Shown here in pieces: positions 1 through 7,798 of a stretch of DNA of 46,558 bases. The stretch is from Candidatus Poribacteria bacterium (lineage in GTDB: Bacteria > Poribacteria > WGA-4E > PCPOR2b). The number at the start of each line of letters is the position of its first letter. The stretch's first letter is position 1. Location: positions 1 through 46,558 of the forward strand of contig JAJDUM010000049.1 of the NCBI GenBank assembly GCA_022826645.1, written 5' to 3'. Below the pieces are notes generated by a model. It saw nothing but the letters and a program-made list of their open reading frames with translations. It was not told where the DNA came from and did no database searches. The position numbers and the translations under genes are program-made.

Positions 1-59
1 AAATCTTGTAGTCTTTGGAACAGGAAATTGATATAATCTAACGGGTCAGGATAGCTCAT
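1..59 (-). CDS. N-terminal fragment of an unknown protein (runs off the window)
   Basis: An ATG at 57-59 opens a frame that stays open to the window edge and reads MSYPDPLDYINFLFQRLQD. A good Shine-Dalgarno (GAGAGGG) lies 7 nt upstream and a plausible promoter lies at 95-124. Nineteen codons are too few to assign a family. Support comes from the start signals, not from homology. Confidence 0.5.
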   Translation of the reverse strand, partial: MSYPDPLDYINFLFQRLQD

Positions 60-94
60 GTTATAACCCTCTCTTTCTTAGAGTGTTAGATAGG

Positions 95-124
95 ATTATA
101 ACCGTTATCCTGACTCAATCGCAA
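95..124 (-). promoter_or_regulatory. Putative sigma70 promoter for the partial gene at 1-59
   Basis: On the minus strand TTGCGA is followed by 18 nt and a perfect TATAAT. The -10 box ends 36 nt before the start codon at 59. The segment also carries the short inverted repeat TAAC-C-GTTA, which could be an operator. Confidence 0.45.
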
Positions 125-161
125 TTATGAACCACCCTCAAGTAATTGGACACGCTGTAAC

Positions 162-231
162 GGCGCAGTTGGAAACAGCGCCTACCAAAATTGAGATTTC
201 GCCGAAGTCGGGATTAGGAAATCCCTCCTAC
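162..231 (-). repeat. Two GTAG-headed REP-like hairpins, one overlapping a gene end
   Basis: Hairpin one (162-185) has a GGCGC/GCGCC stem followed by CTAC. Hairpin two (210-231) has a GGGAT/ATCCC stem followed by CTCCTAC. Read on the minus strand, both start with GTAG and then the stem. The TAG of the second head is the stop codon of the oxidoreductase gene ending at 228. Confidence 0.6.
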
Positions 232-1448
232 AGCAGAACTAAATCATGACCAAACGCTTCTCGGTAGTCGTCATTGACCATCTGCTCGTAGTTGGTGATT
301 TCGGTGATCGGGAGATCAACGGGGGTCATGCCGCCGAGCGAGGATTCGTATAGGGCGATGCACATCTCGACATCTTTTCGTCCGCTGAGACCGTATTCGG
401 GTTCGCGGTCATGTAGTGCGGCGTTGGCGATGCTCATGATCTCCTCGGCGGTCCCGACGTTCCAATCGTCTATCGCGTATTCTCGGAACGGGTTCTCGTA
501 GACAATCTGCGGATCGGTATGGACGACTATCCTCGACAGGACATCGACCCCATCGACGGTATGGCGTTCCCTTTCGATTGGGATATCCTTCATCTCGCCG
601 TCCACCATCGCACGGAGTGGGAAATCCGAAGTCCAGTAATTGGCATTGGTCATTACCCCTTTTGTTCCCATAACCTGATTGTATCGGATCGTTTCCTCAC
701 CGACCTGCGATGCCTCGTAGACACCGACCGCGCCGCTTTCAAAGTCGATTAATGCGTGTCCCCAATCTTCATACACCCTGTCGGTGTTCGTGACGAACTG
801 CTTAGTGATTCCCGCTATCCGTTTCGGTTCGCTTTGGGCATAAAACCGAAGCTGAGACATCCGATGCACGCCCATGTCGATACAGACGCCGGAGTGGGAA
901 CCGAAGGTCGAAACGGGATGAGAGATCCCTTGCGGCTTGCCCGAACCGTGTGCAAACTGTCTGCCTCGTCCAGACGGTTCGATAAAGTGGACTCGCATGA
1001 TGTCACCGAGCACCCCTTCGATAATTAGCTTGATGAGGATCCGATCGTTCGGCATCCGGAAGTAGTTTTCGGCGACTTCGAAATGGACGCCGTTTTGTTT
1101 GCAGGAATTTATGATTACATCGCAGCAGGGGAGGGTGGGTGCCATCGGTTTTTCGACCATCGGGTGCATCTTATGTTCCGCCGCGATCTTCGCCACTTTG
1201 TGGTGCTCATAGTCGCCGGTACAGATGTCCACGACATCGATGTCTTTGTGTGTGTTCAGCATCTGTTCGACATCGGTGTAGTATGGCACGCCGTACTGTT
1301 TTCCTGCTTCGCTCGCTGCGGCCTCGTCGCTATCGCACACAGCGATGAAGTTAATGTCGCCCTTTTTTGTTAGTTCGGCGATTGTCGGCAGGTGCCATCG
1401 TTTTGCGACGGTGCCACAACCGACGGTTGCAATGTTGGCTTTTCGCAT
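228..1448 (-). CDS. Gfo/Idh/MocA family NAD(P)-dependent oxidoreductase
   Basis: This 406-residue protein is a likely cytoplasmic sugar or polyol dehydrogenase. The N-terminal Rossmann fold has a dinucleotide loop (VGCGTVAKRWH, residues 9-19). The family signature EKP is at 99-101, with Lys100 as the expected catalytic lysine. A DMGVH segment (Asp191, His195) matches the usual catalytic Asp/His pair of the C-terminal domain. The start is supported by AAGGAG 8 nt upstream of the ATG. Substrate cannot be read from sequence. It is the last of a run of same-strand catabolic-looking genes, but 536 bp of repeats separate it from the next, so a separate transcript is likely. Its last codons and stop lie in a REP-like hairpin. 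Confidence 0.93.
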   Translation of the reverse strand: MRKANIATVGCGTVAKRWHLPTIAELTKKGDINFIAVCDSDEAAASEAGKQYGVPYYTDVEQMLNTHKDIDVVDICTGDYEHHKVAKIAAEHKMHPMVEKPMAPTLPCCDVIINSCKQNGVHFEVAENYFRMPNDRILIKLIIEGVLGDIMRVHFIEPSGRGRQFAHGSGKPQGISHPVSTFGSHSGVCIDMGVHRMSQLRFYAQSEPKRIAGITKQFVTNTDRVYEDWGHALIDFESGAVGVYEASQVGEETIRYNQVMGTKGVMTNANYWTSDFPLRAMVDGEMKDIPIERERHTVDGVDVLSRIVVHTDPQIVYENPFREYAIDDWNVGTAEEIMSIANAALHDREPEYGLSGRKDVEMCIALYESSLGGMTPVDLPITEITNYEQMVNDDYREAFGHDLVLL

Positions 1449-1984
1449 GGATTCGGCTCCTTAAAAGAATAATACGTAACGCGTAAGGGGGTGAGCGAGG
1501 AAGCGTGGGAGCGAGGAGGCGAGCAAGGAACCCGTACGACTTCAGGGACTCACCATCTCAAGGGCTCTTCACACATCACGTTTCACTCAGTTGGTTCATT
1601 GGTTCATTGAGTGGACACCCCTATACGTTGCGCCCCTAGGGAACGGTTACGGCACACGGAGTGTGCCTACTACTATAAACAGTCGCCCCGCTGGGGCTAT
1701 GTTGGTATATTGGGGCATGAGTTCATTGAATGCAGGGCACTCACATAGGGTACCGCAACAATAAATCGAAATGCACAAAAACGGGCGGGGAAACCCCGCC
1801 CCTACGCGAGAACTGATGGATCTTTCAGCCTTAATGATTGGTGTTATTACAACCAAAACTGGCACATGTCGCACCGCCCCGATTTATCGGGAGATTCAAG
1901 GCAACTAAGGCACTGGGTCGGGCAAGATGCCCGACCTACGGGTGTGGTGATTCGCTCTTCTGCAAGAAAAACTGTTTCGGCACC
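1449..1984. repeat. Gene-free spacer of mixed repeats
   Basis: Contents include a TACGTAACGCGTAA-type repeat (1467-1485), TTCATTGG octamers (1588-1612) and three GTAG-headed hairpins (1651-1670, 1783-1805, 1917-1939), each followed on the plus strand by CTAC. There is also a GCCCC-GCT-GGGGC hairpin (1685-1697) and the palindrome CCCGATTTATCGGG (1878-1891) inside a TCGCCCC-type element. No coding potential was recognised. Confidence 0.7.
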
Positions 1985-3022
1985 TTAACGGATGACACCG
2001 ACCTGTTCGCGCCAGGTGTCCAGTAGGCGCATGTTTGAGAGTGTGTCGTCCCAAGACATAGCGGGGGCTTGTCGTGCGGCGATGTGATTCGCGACCGTGT
2101 CGACTTCGTATGTGAATAGGTCGCGGTCGACGGGCACCTCGATCTCTGTTGATTCGTCGGTTCCGGACTGGACGATGATCGTTGCTGATGGGAAGACGGT
2201 ATCGAGCGGCAAGGGTTCTTTCGCACCACGACAGGGGGATGAGGGGAGCCACGGATTTGGGAGGGTGATCACGCCCTCTGAGCCGTGTATGGATACGCCT
2301 CGTCCAACGTTGCCTTCGACCGCGGCGACTATGTCTGCCACGATGTCATTCTCAAATTTGAGCGCGGCAGCAGCGATGTGGTCTACACCTGTGGGACCGA
2401 CTTTCCCGGTCGCTTTCACCACAGTGGGATGGAGGAACGGCTTCCCTTCGGCGGCACCGGCGAAACGGCGGACGGCTGAGGCGGTATAGCACCCGAGATC
2501 GAGGATACCGCCGCCGCCCATTTCGCGGTTATAGATTCGGCTTTGCGGGTTGAAGGGGACGCGTCCACCGAACCTCGCTCGGATGATCTGGACATCGCCG
2601 ATCGCGCCATCTTGTATGAGCTGGACCACCTTCTGGATTTGCGGGTGGCAACGATACATGAAGGCTTCCATCAGGAACACATCGTTCTCTCGTGCGGCTT
2701 CGACCATGGCTGCGGCTTCGGCGTGGTTCATGCTGATCGGTTTTTCGATGAGAACGTGCTTGCCGGCTTCGGCACATTTTATCGCCCACTCGGCGTGGAG
2801 AGGGTGGATTGTCGCGATATAGATGGCATCGATCTCCTCGTCGTCCAATAGCCCCTGGTAGTCGGTGTATTGTCGAGGGATCCCGAAATCGTTTACCAGT
2901 CGGTCCATACGGGATTGCGTTCGGCTTGCGACCGCGTGAATTTGTCCGGAGTCTGTGAAGCGCATCGCGTTGCAGAAGACGTAGGCGATGCCGCCGGCGC
3001 TCATGACGCCCCAGTTTAGCAT
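1985..3022 (-). CDS. Gfo/Idh/MocA oxidoreductase, DLGCY (dihydrodiol dehydrogenase-like) subgroup
   Basis: A 345-residue Rossmann-fold oxidoreductase. The dinucleotide loop is near residues 8-14, EKP is at 93-95, and DLGCY is at 175-179. The DxGCY form, with Tyr where many relatives have His, is typical of the dimeric dihydrodiol dehydrogenase and glucose-fructose-oxidoreductase-like branch, so this differs in active site from its neighbour at 228-1448. AGGAG lies 8 nt before the ATG. Length is normal for the family. The substrate is unknown; a sugar or cyclic polyol is the reasonable inference. The two oxidoreductases are not recent duplicates of each other. Confidence 0.93.
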   Translation of the reverse strand: MLNWGVMSAGGIAYVFCNAMRFTDSGQIHAVASRTQSRMDRLVNDFGIPRQYTDYQGLLDDEEIDAIYIATIHPLHAEWAIKCAEAGKHVLIEKPISMNHAEAAAMVEAARENDVFLMEAFMYRCHPQIQKVVQLIQDGAIGDVQIIRARFGGRVPFNPQSRIYNREMGGGGILDLGCYTASAVRRFAGAAEGKPFLHPTVVKATGKVGPTGVDHIAAAALKFENDIVADIVAAVEGNVGRGVSIHGSEGVITLPNPWLPSSPCRGAKEPLPLDTVFPSATIIVQSGTDESTEIEVPVDRDLFTYEVDTVANHIAARQAPAMSWDDTLSNMRLLDTWREQVGVIR

Positions 3023-3308
3023 GGGTTATCTCCTAAGTTGGTTCATTGGTTGATTAGTTCATTGGTTCATTGGATGCAAGTGTCGATTTTGGAACTGAGC
3101 TACAGCGGGCAACCACAAGGGTTGCCCCTACAGGGATCGAATTACCCGCCTAAATCCCTTCCCCGATTTTATCCTCGATGAATCGGGACAGGCGGGATGT
3201 ACCACTTGTCAGGGGGACATGATAAGCAACCCCCTAAATCCCCCTTGTCAGGGGGACTTGATGCGCAACCCCTTAAAGTCCCTTTATCAGGGGGACTTTG
3301 GTAAATGT
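3023..3308. repeat. Octamer array, REP hairpin and three tandem CCCCCT/AGGGGG units
   Basis: TTCATTGG/TTCATTAG octamers occupy 3040-3078. A GTAG-headed hairpin (GGGCAACC/GGTTGCCC stem) lies at 3107-3131. From about 3146 to 3298 there are three successive copies of the element that begins CCCCTAAATCC and ends TCAGGGGGACTT; the first is expanded by CCCGAT/ATCGGG segments, the second is the plain version. Confidence 0.65.
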
Positions 3309-4508
3309 CTACTGTTTTGCTGCTGCTTCGCGTTCGTTTGTGAGTGGGTGCATGATGCCGGCGCCGGGGGGCCAGATGCCTGGCTCTGCTTTGATCCATT
3401 CGCACATTTTTTGGGCATGTGGGGTCATCGTTTCCCACATTTCATGGGGCATGACGACCTTAAATCCGTCCTGTGTGCGCCAAGGGGCGGCATACTCGAC
3501 GTTTGGCAATGCCCTGACCACTTTGGACAGATTGGGGGTCGCGCCGTGCCACGCTCGGTTGTCACGAAAAACGCCCGCGCCCGCGGGTGCGCCGACGAGC
3601 GTTGAATGCCGCATCCAGTCGGGTTCGTCGTCGGTTATCGGTGGTGGTTGCTCCACGACGTGTGTCCCCGGAATCTGACGGATGGGACCGTTCTCCCACG
3701 TGAGGTCAGCCATCAGGAAGTTGATGGTTACCGTTGGCGGTGTCATCTCCATGATCAGCTTGAGTGTCGGCACGTCGAAGTTACCGGAGCTGTCCCTATT
3801 GAACTCGACGCCGACCCGTTTCGCCCCCTCGATACGCGCTTCTGAGAGGTGCTGTCCATCTCTGCCGTCGGAGTGTAGATGTTGATACTCGATCGCGCCC
3901 GGCAGACAGAGATCGCCGCCGGATCCCCACACGCGATAATCCGAAGAGCCGAAGATTTTCGTGACGATGGGGGTGGTTGTGGGCAGGTCGATCATGCTTG
4001 CCCACGCGGGATGGTGTAGCATCTGTCTGGAAGCGGAACAGGTGCCGTAACTGTATCGGTGTGGCAGGCGTCCGGTTTCGGTCATATATTTTCTCTCGCC
4101 CGGGCCGGGGGGTTCGAGGATCTGTCTTAGTGCCTCGGCGCAGCCCGCTCTCCAAAGTTCGAGCTGCTCTGCGTTGAGGAGGTCACGTACCACAACAAAC
4201 CCGTCCCGCCGGAAGATCCGAGCGGCGCGTTCGACCTCGCTTGGATCGCAGATTTCGAGACCGCGGATGCCGTTATGTTCGCGTAGGTGTGCACGTAGGG
4301 CTTCGACGGTTGGATCGTCATAGACACGACGCTTGGGGGATCGGTTGTCTGGAACAGGGACTACACCCCGATTGCGTGCGAGGAGGTTACCGTATTGGTC
4401 TAAGGTTTCGTTGGGTGGGGTATTTTCGTCCCATCCCACGAGTGTTTCTTGATGGACGGTCAGGCTGTCGAGTTCTACTTGCAGTTGTTGTTTCCTTGCT
4501 TCGGTCAT
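3309..4508 (-). CDS. Phytanoyl-CoA dioxygenase (PhyH) family protein
   Basis: A 399-residue Fe(II)/2-oxoglutarate-dependent oxygenase. The facial triad is intact: His212 and Asp214 in QHLHSDG, and the distal His321 in NRAWHGATPN. An Arg about ten residues further on (VVRALPN) would bind 2-oxoglutarate. The IPGTH segment near 279-283 is also typical of the family. The first ~90 residues are an extension before the usual PhyH start (FRRDGFVVVRDLL). AAGGAG is 8 nt upstream of the ATG. The family hydroxylates diverse small molecules, and the substrate here is unknown. Compare the second PhyH-like gene at 26177-27031, which lacks HxD. Confidence 0.9.
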   Translation of the reverse strand: MTEARKQQLQVELDSLTVHQETLVGWDENTPPNETLDQYGNLLARNRGVVPVPDNRSPKRRVYDDPTVEALRAHLREHNGIRGLEICDPSEVERAARIFRRDGFVVVRDLLNAEQLELWRAGCAEALRQILEPPGPGERKYMTETGRLPHRYSYGTCSASRQMLHHPAWASMIDLPTTTPIVTKIFGSSDYRVWGSGGDLCLPGAIEYQHLHSDGRDGQHLSEARIEGAKRVGVEFNRDSSGNFDVPTLKLIMEMTPPTVTINFLMADLTWENGPIRQIPGTHVVEQPPPITDDEPDWMRHSTLVGAPAGAGVFRDNRAWHGATPNLSKVVRALPNVEYAAPWRTQDGFKVVMPHEMWETMTPHAQKMCEWIKAEPGIWPPGAGIMHPLTNEREAAAKQ

Positions 4509-5067
4509 TGCTGACGCTCCTTCCCTCTACGAAAACATATATGCCGGTGAGATTAGTGGATTCTTATTAACTGATTATAACCGAAATTGTCACATGTCGC
4601 CCCGCTGGGGCTTAGTGTGGGAACTACCTTTGCTATAAACATATCGCCCCGCTGGGGCTATGAGTCGGGCAAGATGCCCGACCTACGGGGTTGAGGGAGC
4701 CCTGCCGGGATTATGTTAGTTTGGTCGTTCATCAGATTGATGACTGATGTATATTGCGATCCGCTGGAGCGCGGCTATCAAGGGCATCTGCATTCTATAT
4801 ACATTTTGCTCCGCTGGAGCGTTAAAATGAAAACTTGGCGGGCGGGGAAACCCCGCCCCTACGATTAGGCTCACAGTGGAATCCGTTGGGTGTCGTGCCG
4901 TGATTTGCACAAAGGTTGCGGCATACGGAGTATGCCTATTACTTTAACCCCGACCTACAGGAGCGCGAGGGACGGGCGACTGCCCCAGTATCAGAATTAC
5001 CAAGACACGCCCAATGCAAAGCTAACCCCCTAAATCCCGCCCCCGATAAACCGGGATGCACCACTTG
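4509..5067. repeat. Gene-free spacer of hairpin repeats
   Basis: There are several GCCCC/GGGGC or GCTCC/GGAGC hairpins (near 4594, 4645, 4760 and 4806), three GTAG-headed hairpins (4664-4686, 4840-4862, 4920-4938), and one CCCCCTAAATCC...CAGGGGGAC element (about 5025-5072) carrying a CCCGATAAACCGGG insert. That element ends inside the 3' end of the serine hydrolase gene. No gene was recognised. Confidence 0.65.
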
Positions 5068-6129
5068 TCAGGGGGACTGGATGCGGCACGCGTCGAGGAT
5101 AAGTTTTAGGACCTCTTGCTGGTGTAGCCATGTAACGGTATGCGTTTCGTAAGGTTGTGATGCGCCCGGATAGGGGGTTGGGTTCATTGCAACGACCAGT
5201 TGGTAGCTGGGGAACACGACCACGTAATGCCCGCCCGCGCCCCAAGCGGAATATCCCTCTCTCGGCAGGCTGGGCCAGAGTTTGCCTTTTTGGTTGGTCC
5301 AGAACCCGTGTCCGTATCGCCACAACTCCTCAGGGCTGTTCGCCAGAATGTCGGGGGCGACCCCGGTTGCCTCGCGTAGCCAGCTTTCGGGGATTACGGA
5401 TTTGCCTTCCCAGTACCCCCAGTTGCACCAGAGCCATCCAAGTCGTGCCAGTGCTTCCAAACTGGTGAGAATTGCGGACCCCCACGCGAAAATGTGGAGC
5501 CGTGCTTTCTCGTGCATCCGCTGAGAACCCGATGTATATTCCCAATCAGCGCCGATCACACCGGCGATTTTTTCTTTGTAGAGCGGTGGGATTTTCGGGG
5601 ACTGCTCTGGCTGGTTGATATCGTACAACCCATATGCTTTTTCGATACAGTGTGATAGCACACACATCCCGTTGGTCTGATAGTTGAAGACCTGCCCCGG
5701 CGTTTCGCCGGGTTTCATATAGCCGGACACATTGCAGATCAGGTGTCGCAGCGTGATCCCGCGATTCGCTTCAAACGCCCATCGTCCCTCTTTGGGGCCC
5801 TCGCCCTCTGGGACATCCATCAACTCGGGGTAGTAGTCCACAGCGAGATCGTCAGCACTCCCGATTTTGCCTTCGTCGACGGCGATGCCCAACATACTCG
5901 ACAGGATGGACTTATTGGCAGAGGCGATACCGATCTTTTTGGTAGCTGGTATATTATGTGTCCATTCCGCCACGAGGTAGCCGTGCCGCACGATCGCCAC
6001 GCGATAGGTATCGTTCGCAAACTTTGAATCGAGCCATGCCTTGGCGAGGTCCAATTTCGCTGCGTCCATCCCGACATCGGAGGGAACGGCGCCCTCCCAT
6101 TCCGCTTTTGGAAATGTTTTAGATTTCAT
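5068..6129 (-). CDS. Beta-lactamase-like serine hydrolase (class C / DD-peptidase fold)
   Basis: A protein of the PF00144 type (353 residues from this start). Family motifs visible are SANK (SxxK, the nucleophile Ser and general-base Lys, followed by SILSSMLGIAVDEGKI), FNYQTNG in the place of the YxN motif, and GAGGHYVVV near the C-terminus in the place of the third box. Such proteins hydrolyse esters, amides or D-amino-acid peptides; being beta-lactam resistance is not implied. No signal peptide is evident. A longer frame begins at 6210, but the ATG at 6129 is preceded by AAGGTG and lies 40 nt past the stop of the upstream dehydrogenase, so I prefer it. It is probably co-transcribed with that dehydrogenase. 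Confidence 0.87.
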   Translation of the reverse strand: MKSKTFPKAEWEGAVPSDVGMDAAKLDLAKAWLDSKFANDTYRVAIVRHGYLVAEWTHNIPATKKIGIASANKSILSSMLGIAVDEGKIGSADDLAVDYYPELMDVPEGEGPKEGRWAFEANRGITLRHLICNVSGYMKPGETPGQVFNYQTNGMCVLSHCIEKAYGLYDINQPEQSPKIPPLYKEKIAGVIGADWEYTSGSQRMHEKARLHIFAWGSAILTSLEALARLGWLWCNWGYWEGKSVIPESWLREATGVAPDILANSPEELWRYGHGFWTNQKGKLWPSLPREGYSAWGAGGHYVVVFPSYQLVVAMNPTPYPGASQPYETHTVTWLHQQEVLKLILDACRIQSP

Positions 6130-6169
6130 AGTACAACACCTTTTCGATCTTTGTCGCTGCGAGCGCGAA

Positions 6170-7105
6170 CTATCCGAGCGTGATAACGCCTTTGATATAG
6201 CTTGGATCACCGGCTACCAAGTGCTGCATCAGGTCCGGGTACTCCTCCAGCGTCGCTGTGTGTGTGACCAGCGGTTCGAGGTCGAACACGCCTCTGTGGA
6301 TCATGCGGATAGCGGCTTCGAAGGTGTCGCGGATCTTCGATGATGGGGAGGAATTGACGACTGTGAACCCGCCCATGTGCCACTTGGTTGGATCGAAGGT
6401 GGCGGTATCGCCCTTGAGCCATCCGAACAGGTTGATGCGTCCGCCTCGCTTGACGATATCGGTGGAGAGATCCAGCCCGCCCTGATGACCGGACGTATCG
6501 ACAACGACATCGATCTCCCGTGCTTTTAGGTCTGCCGCAAGTTCGGTTGTATCGATCTCTGAGGTGTTATAAACTTCGTCCACGCCGAGTTGTTTTGCGA
6601 GATCCAGACGGTTTTGGACGACATCGATCGCGATAATTTGGTCGAGTGGGTGGTGCAGCAAGCCTTGGGTAATCAGCAAGCCCATGAACCCGCAGCCGAC
6701 GACGGCAACCCGGTCGCCGCCTCTGAGCTGGCAGTGATCCACACCTGTGACCGCACACGAGACCGGTTCGACAATCCAGTATGCGTCGGGTTTTTCGGAC
6801 TCCGGGATTTTATACAGTCTTTCTGCGGACAGATTTCGGACGGTTGCAAATCCGCCGCCTGCAACGCGGTCCCCTTCTTTTATGCCGGTGACTTCGGTGC
6901 CTATCTTGCTTACGTAGCCGACCCCTTCGTGCCCGGGCGGTGCCATGGGGTTCATCTTGCTGCCCATCTTGGCTGTGGCGAGGTCCCACGAACAGATCCC
7001 GCACGCTCCGCCTGTGACTTGGACTTCGTTTGCAGCGGGATCGGGGACATTTTGTCCGATAACTTCGACGCGACCGTCAGGCAAATACCGCATTGTTTGG
7101 CTCAT
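6170..7105 (-). CDS. Zinc-type medium-chain dehydrogenase (MDR family)
   Basis: A 311-residue alcohol/polyol dehydrogenase-like protein. The catalytic-zinc residues are in GACGICSWD (Cys38) and GHE (58-60). The Rossmann motif AVVGCGFMG (from about 125) is followed by an acidic residue in IAIDVVQNRL, which suggests NAD rather than NADP. At 311 residues it is shorter than the usual 340-380, and the four-cysteine structural-zinc lobe is absent; between GHE and the Rossmann fold I see only one later Cys. AAGGAG is 8 nt before the ATG. It lies 40 nt upstream of the serine hydrolase, so the two likely form an operon. The substrate is probably a sugar, polyol or related alcohol. Confidence 0.9.
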   Translation of the reverse strand: MSQTMRYLPDGRVEVIGQNVPDPAANEVQVTGGACGICSWDLATAKMGSKMNPMAPPGHEGVGYVSKIGTEVTGIKEGDRVAGGGFATVRNLSAERLYKIPESEKPDAYWIVEPVSCAVTGVDHCQLRGGDRVAVVGCGFMGLLITQGLLHHPLDQIIAIDVVQNRLDLAKQLGVDEVYNTSEIDTTELAADLKAREIDVVVDTSGHQGGLDLSTDIVKRGGRINLFGWLKGDTATFDPTKWHMGGFTVVNSSPSSKIRDTFEAAIRMIHRGVFDLEPLVTHTATLEEYPDLMQHLVAGDPSYIKGVITLG

Positions 7106-7798
7106 GGTTGTGCTCCTTTGATCATGATTGGTTGATTAGTTCACTGGTTCATTGGTTCATTGATTCATCAGTTTCTATAAACATGTCGCCCCTGTGGGGC
7201 TGTGTTGGTTAATTAGTGCATCAGTTTATTAGTTCATTGAGCTAATGTTTCTTCTACATTGCGCGCCGCTGCGGTTACGGCATACGGAGTATGCCTACTA
7301 CTTTCATTGGCCCATTGAGTTGGTGACGATTTGTCTGAATCGCGGATTAACACGGATTAACGGATTACGCGGATTGGGGAATCGTGATTGTTATGCCCTA
7401 CCATCTGATTCAGTTGCGCCATACACATTGCGCTCTTTTGGAGCGAAAGCCGGGCAAGGGAACCTCGCCCCTACGAAGAGAGGTTTATGCGAATGGGCGA
7501 AGTTCAGCGTATATAGTACTGTACCGTCCATTATGGATACAATTTGTAAAGATTTTGGAAGTAGTTAGATACTCTCAGTGCAAAGACAACCCCCTAAATC
7601 CCACCCCCGATAGATCGGGATGTACCACTTGTCAGAGGGACTTCCGTTGGGTGTCAGATGGTCGTTCTATTGCGCAAACTAACAGTTTGCGCTACGGTTG
7701 AAGGCAATTTGATAGCATACCACACAAAAATTATCATATCACGGGGTTGGCTCTTTTTCAAGAGGGTATTTCGTATCGGTCGTGGGTGGTCGCGTGAA
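7106..7798. repeat. Gene-free spacer dense with repeats
   Basis: Octamer arrays (7126-7167, 7208-7243); a GCCCC-TGT-GGGGC hairpin near 7185; GTAG-headed hairpins at 7279-7298, 7452-7474 and 7672-7695 (the last a perfect GCGCAAACT/AGTTTGCGC stem); a CGCGGATTAACACGGATTA direct-repeat block (7329-7378); and a CCCCCTAAATCC...GTCAGAGGGACTT element (7587-7641) carrying CCCGATAGATCGGG. No gene was recognised. Confidence 0.7.

Noticed and set aside
5068..6210. Longer serine hydrolase starting at 6210
   Set aside because: The extra 27 residues overlap the dehydrogenase gene and are Ser/Arg-rich; the ATG at 6129 has AAGGTG before it.
6590..7135. A 181-residue plus-strand open frame
   Set aside because: Antisense shadow of the zinc-type dehydrogenase gene.
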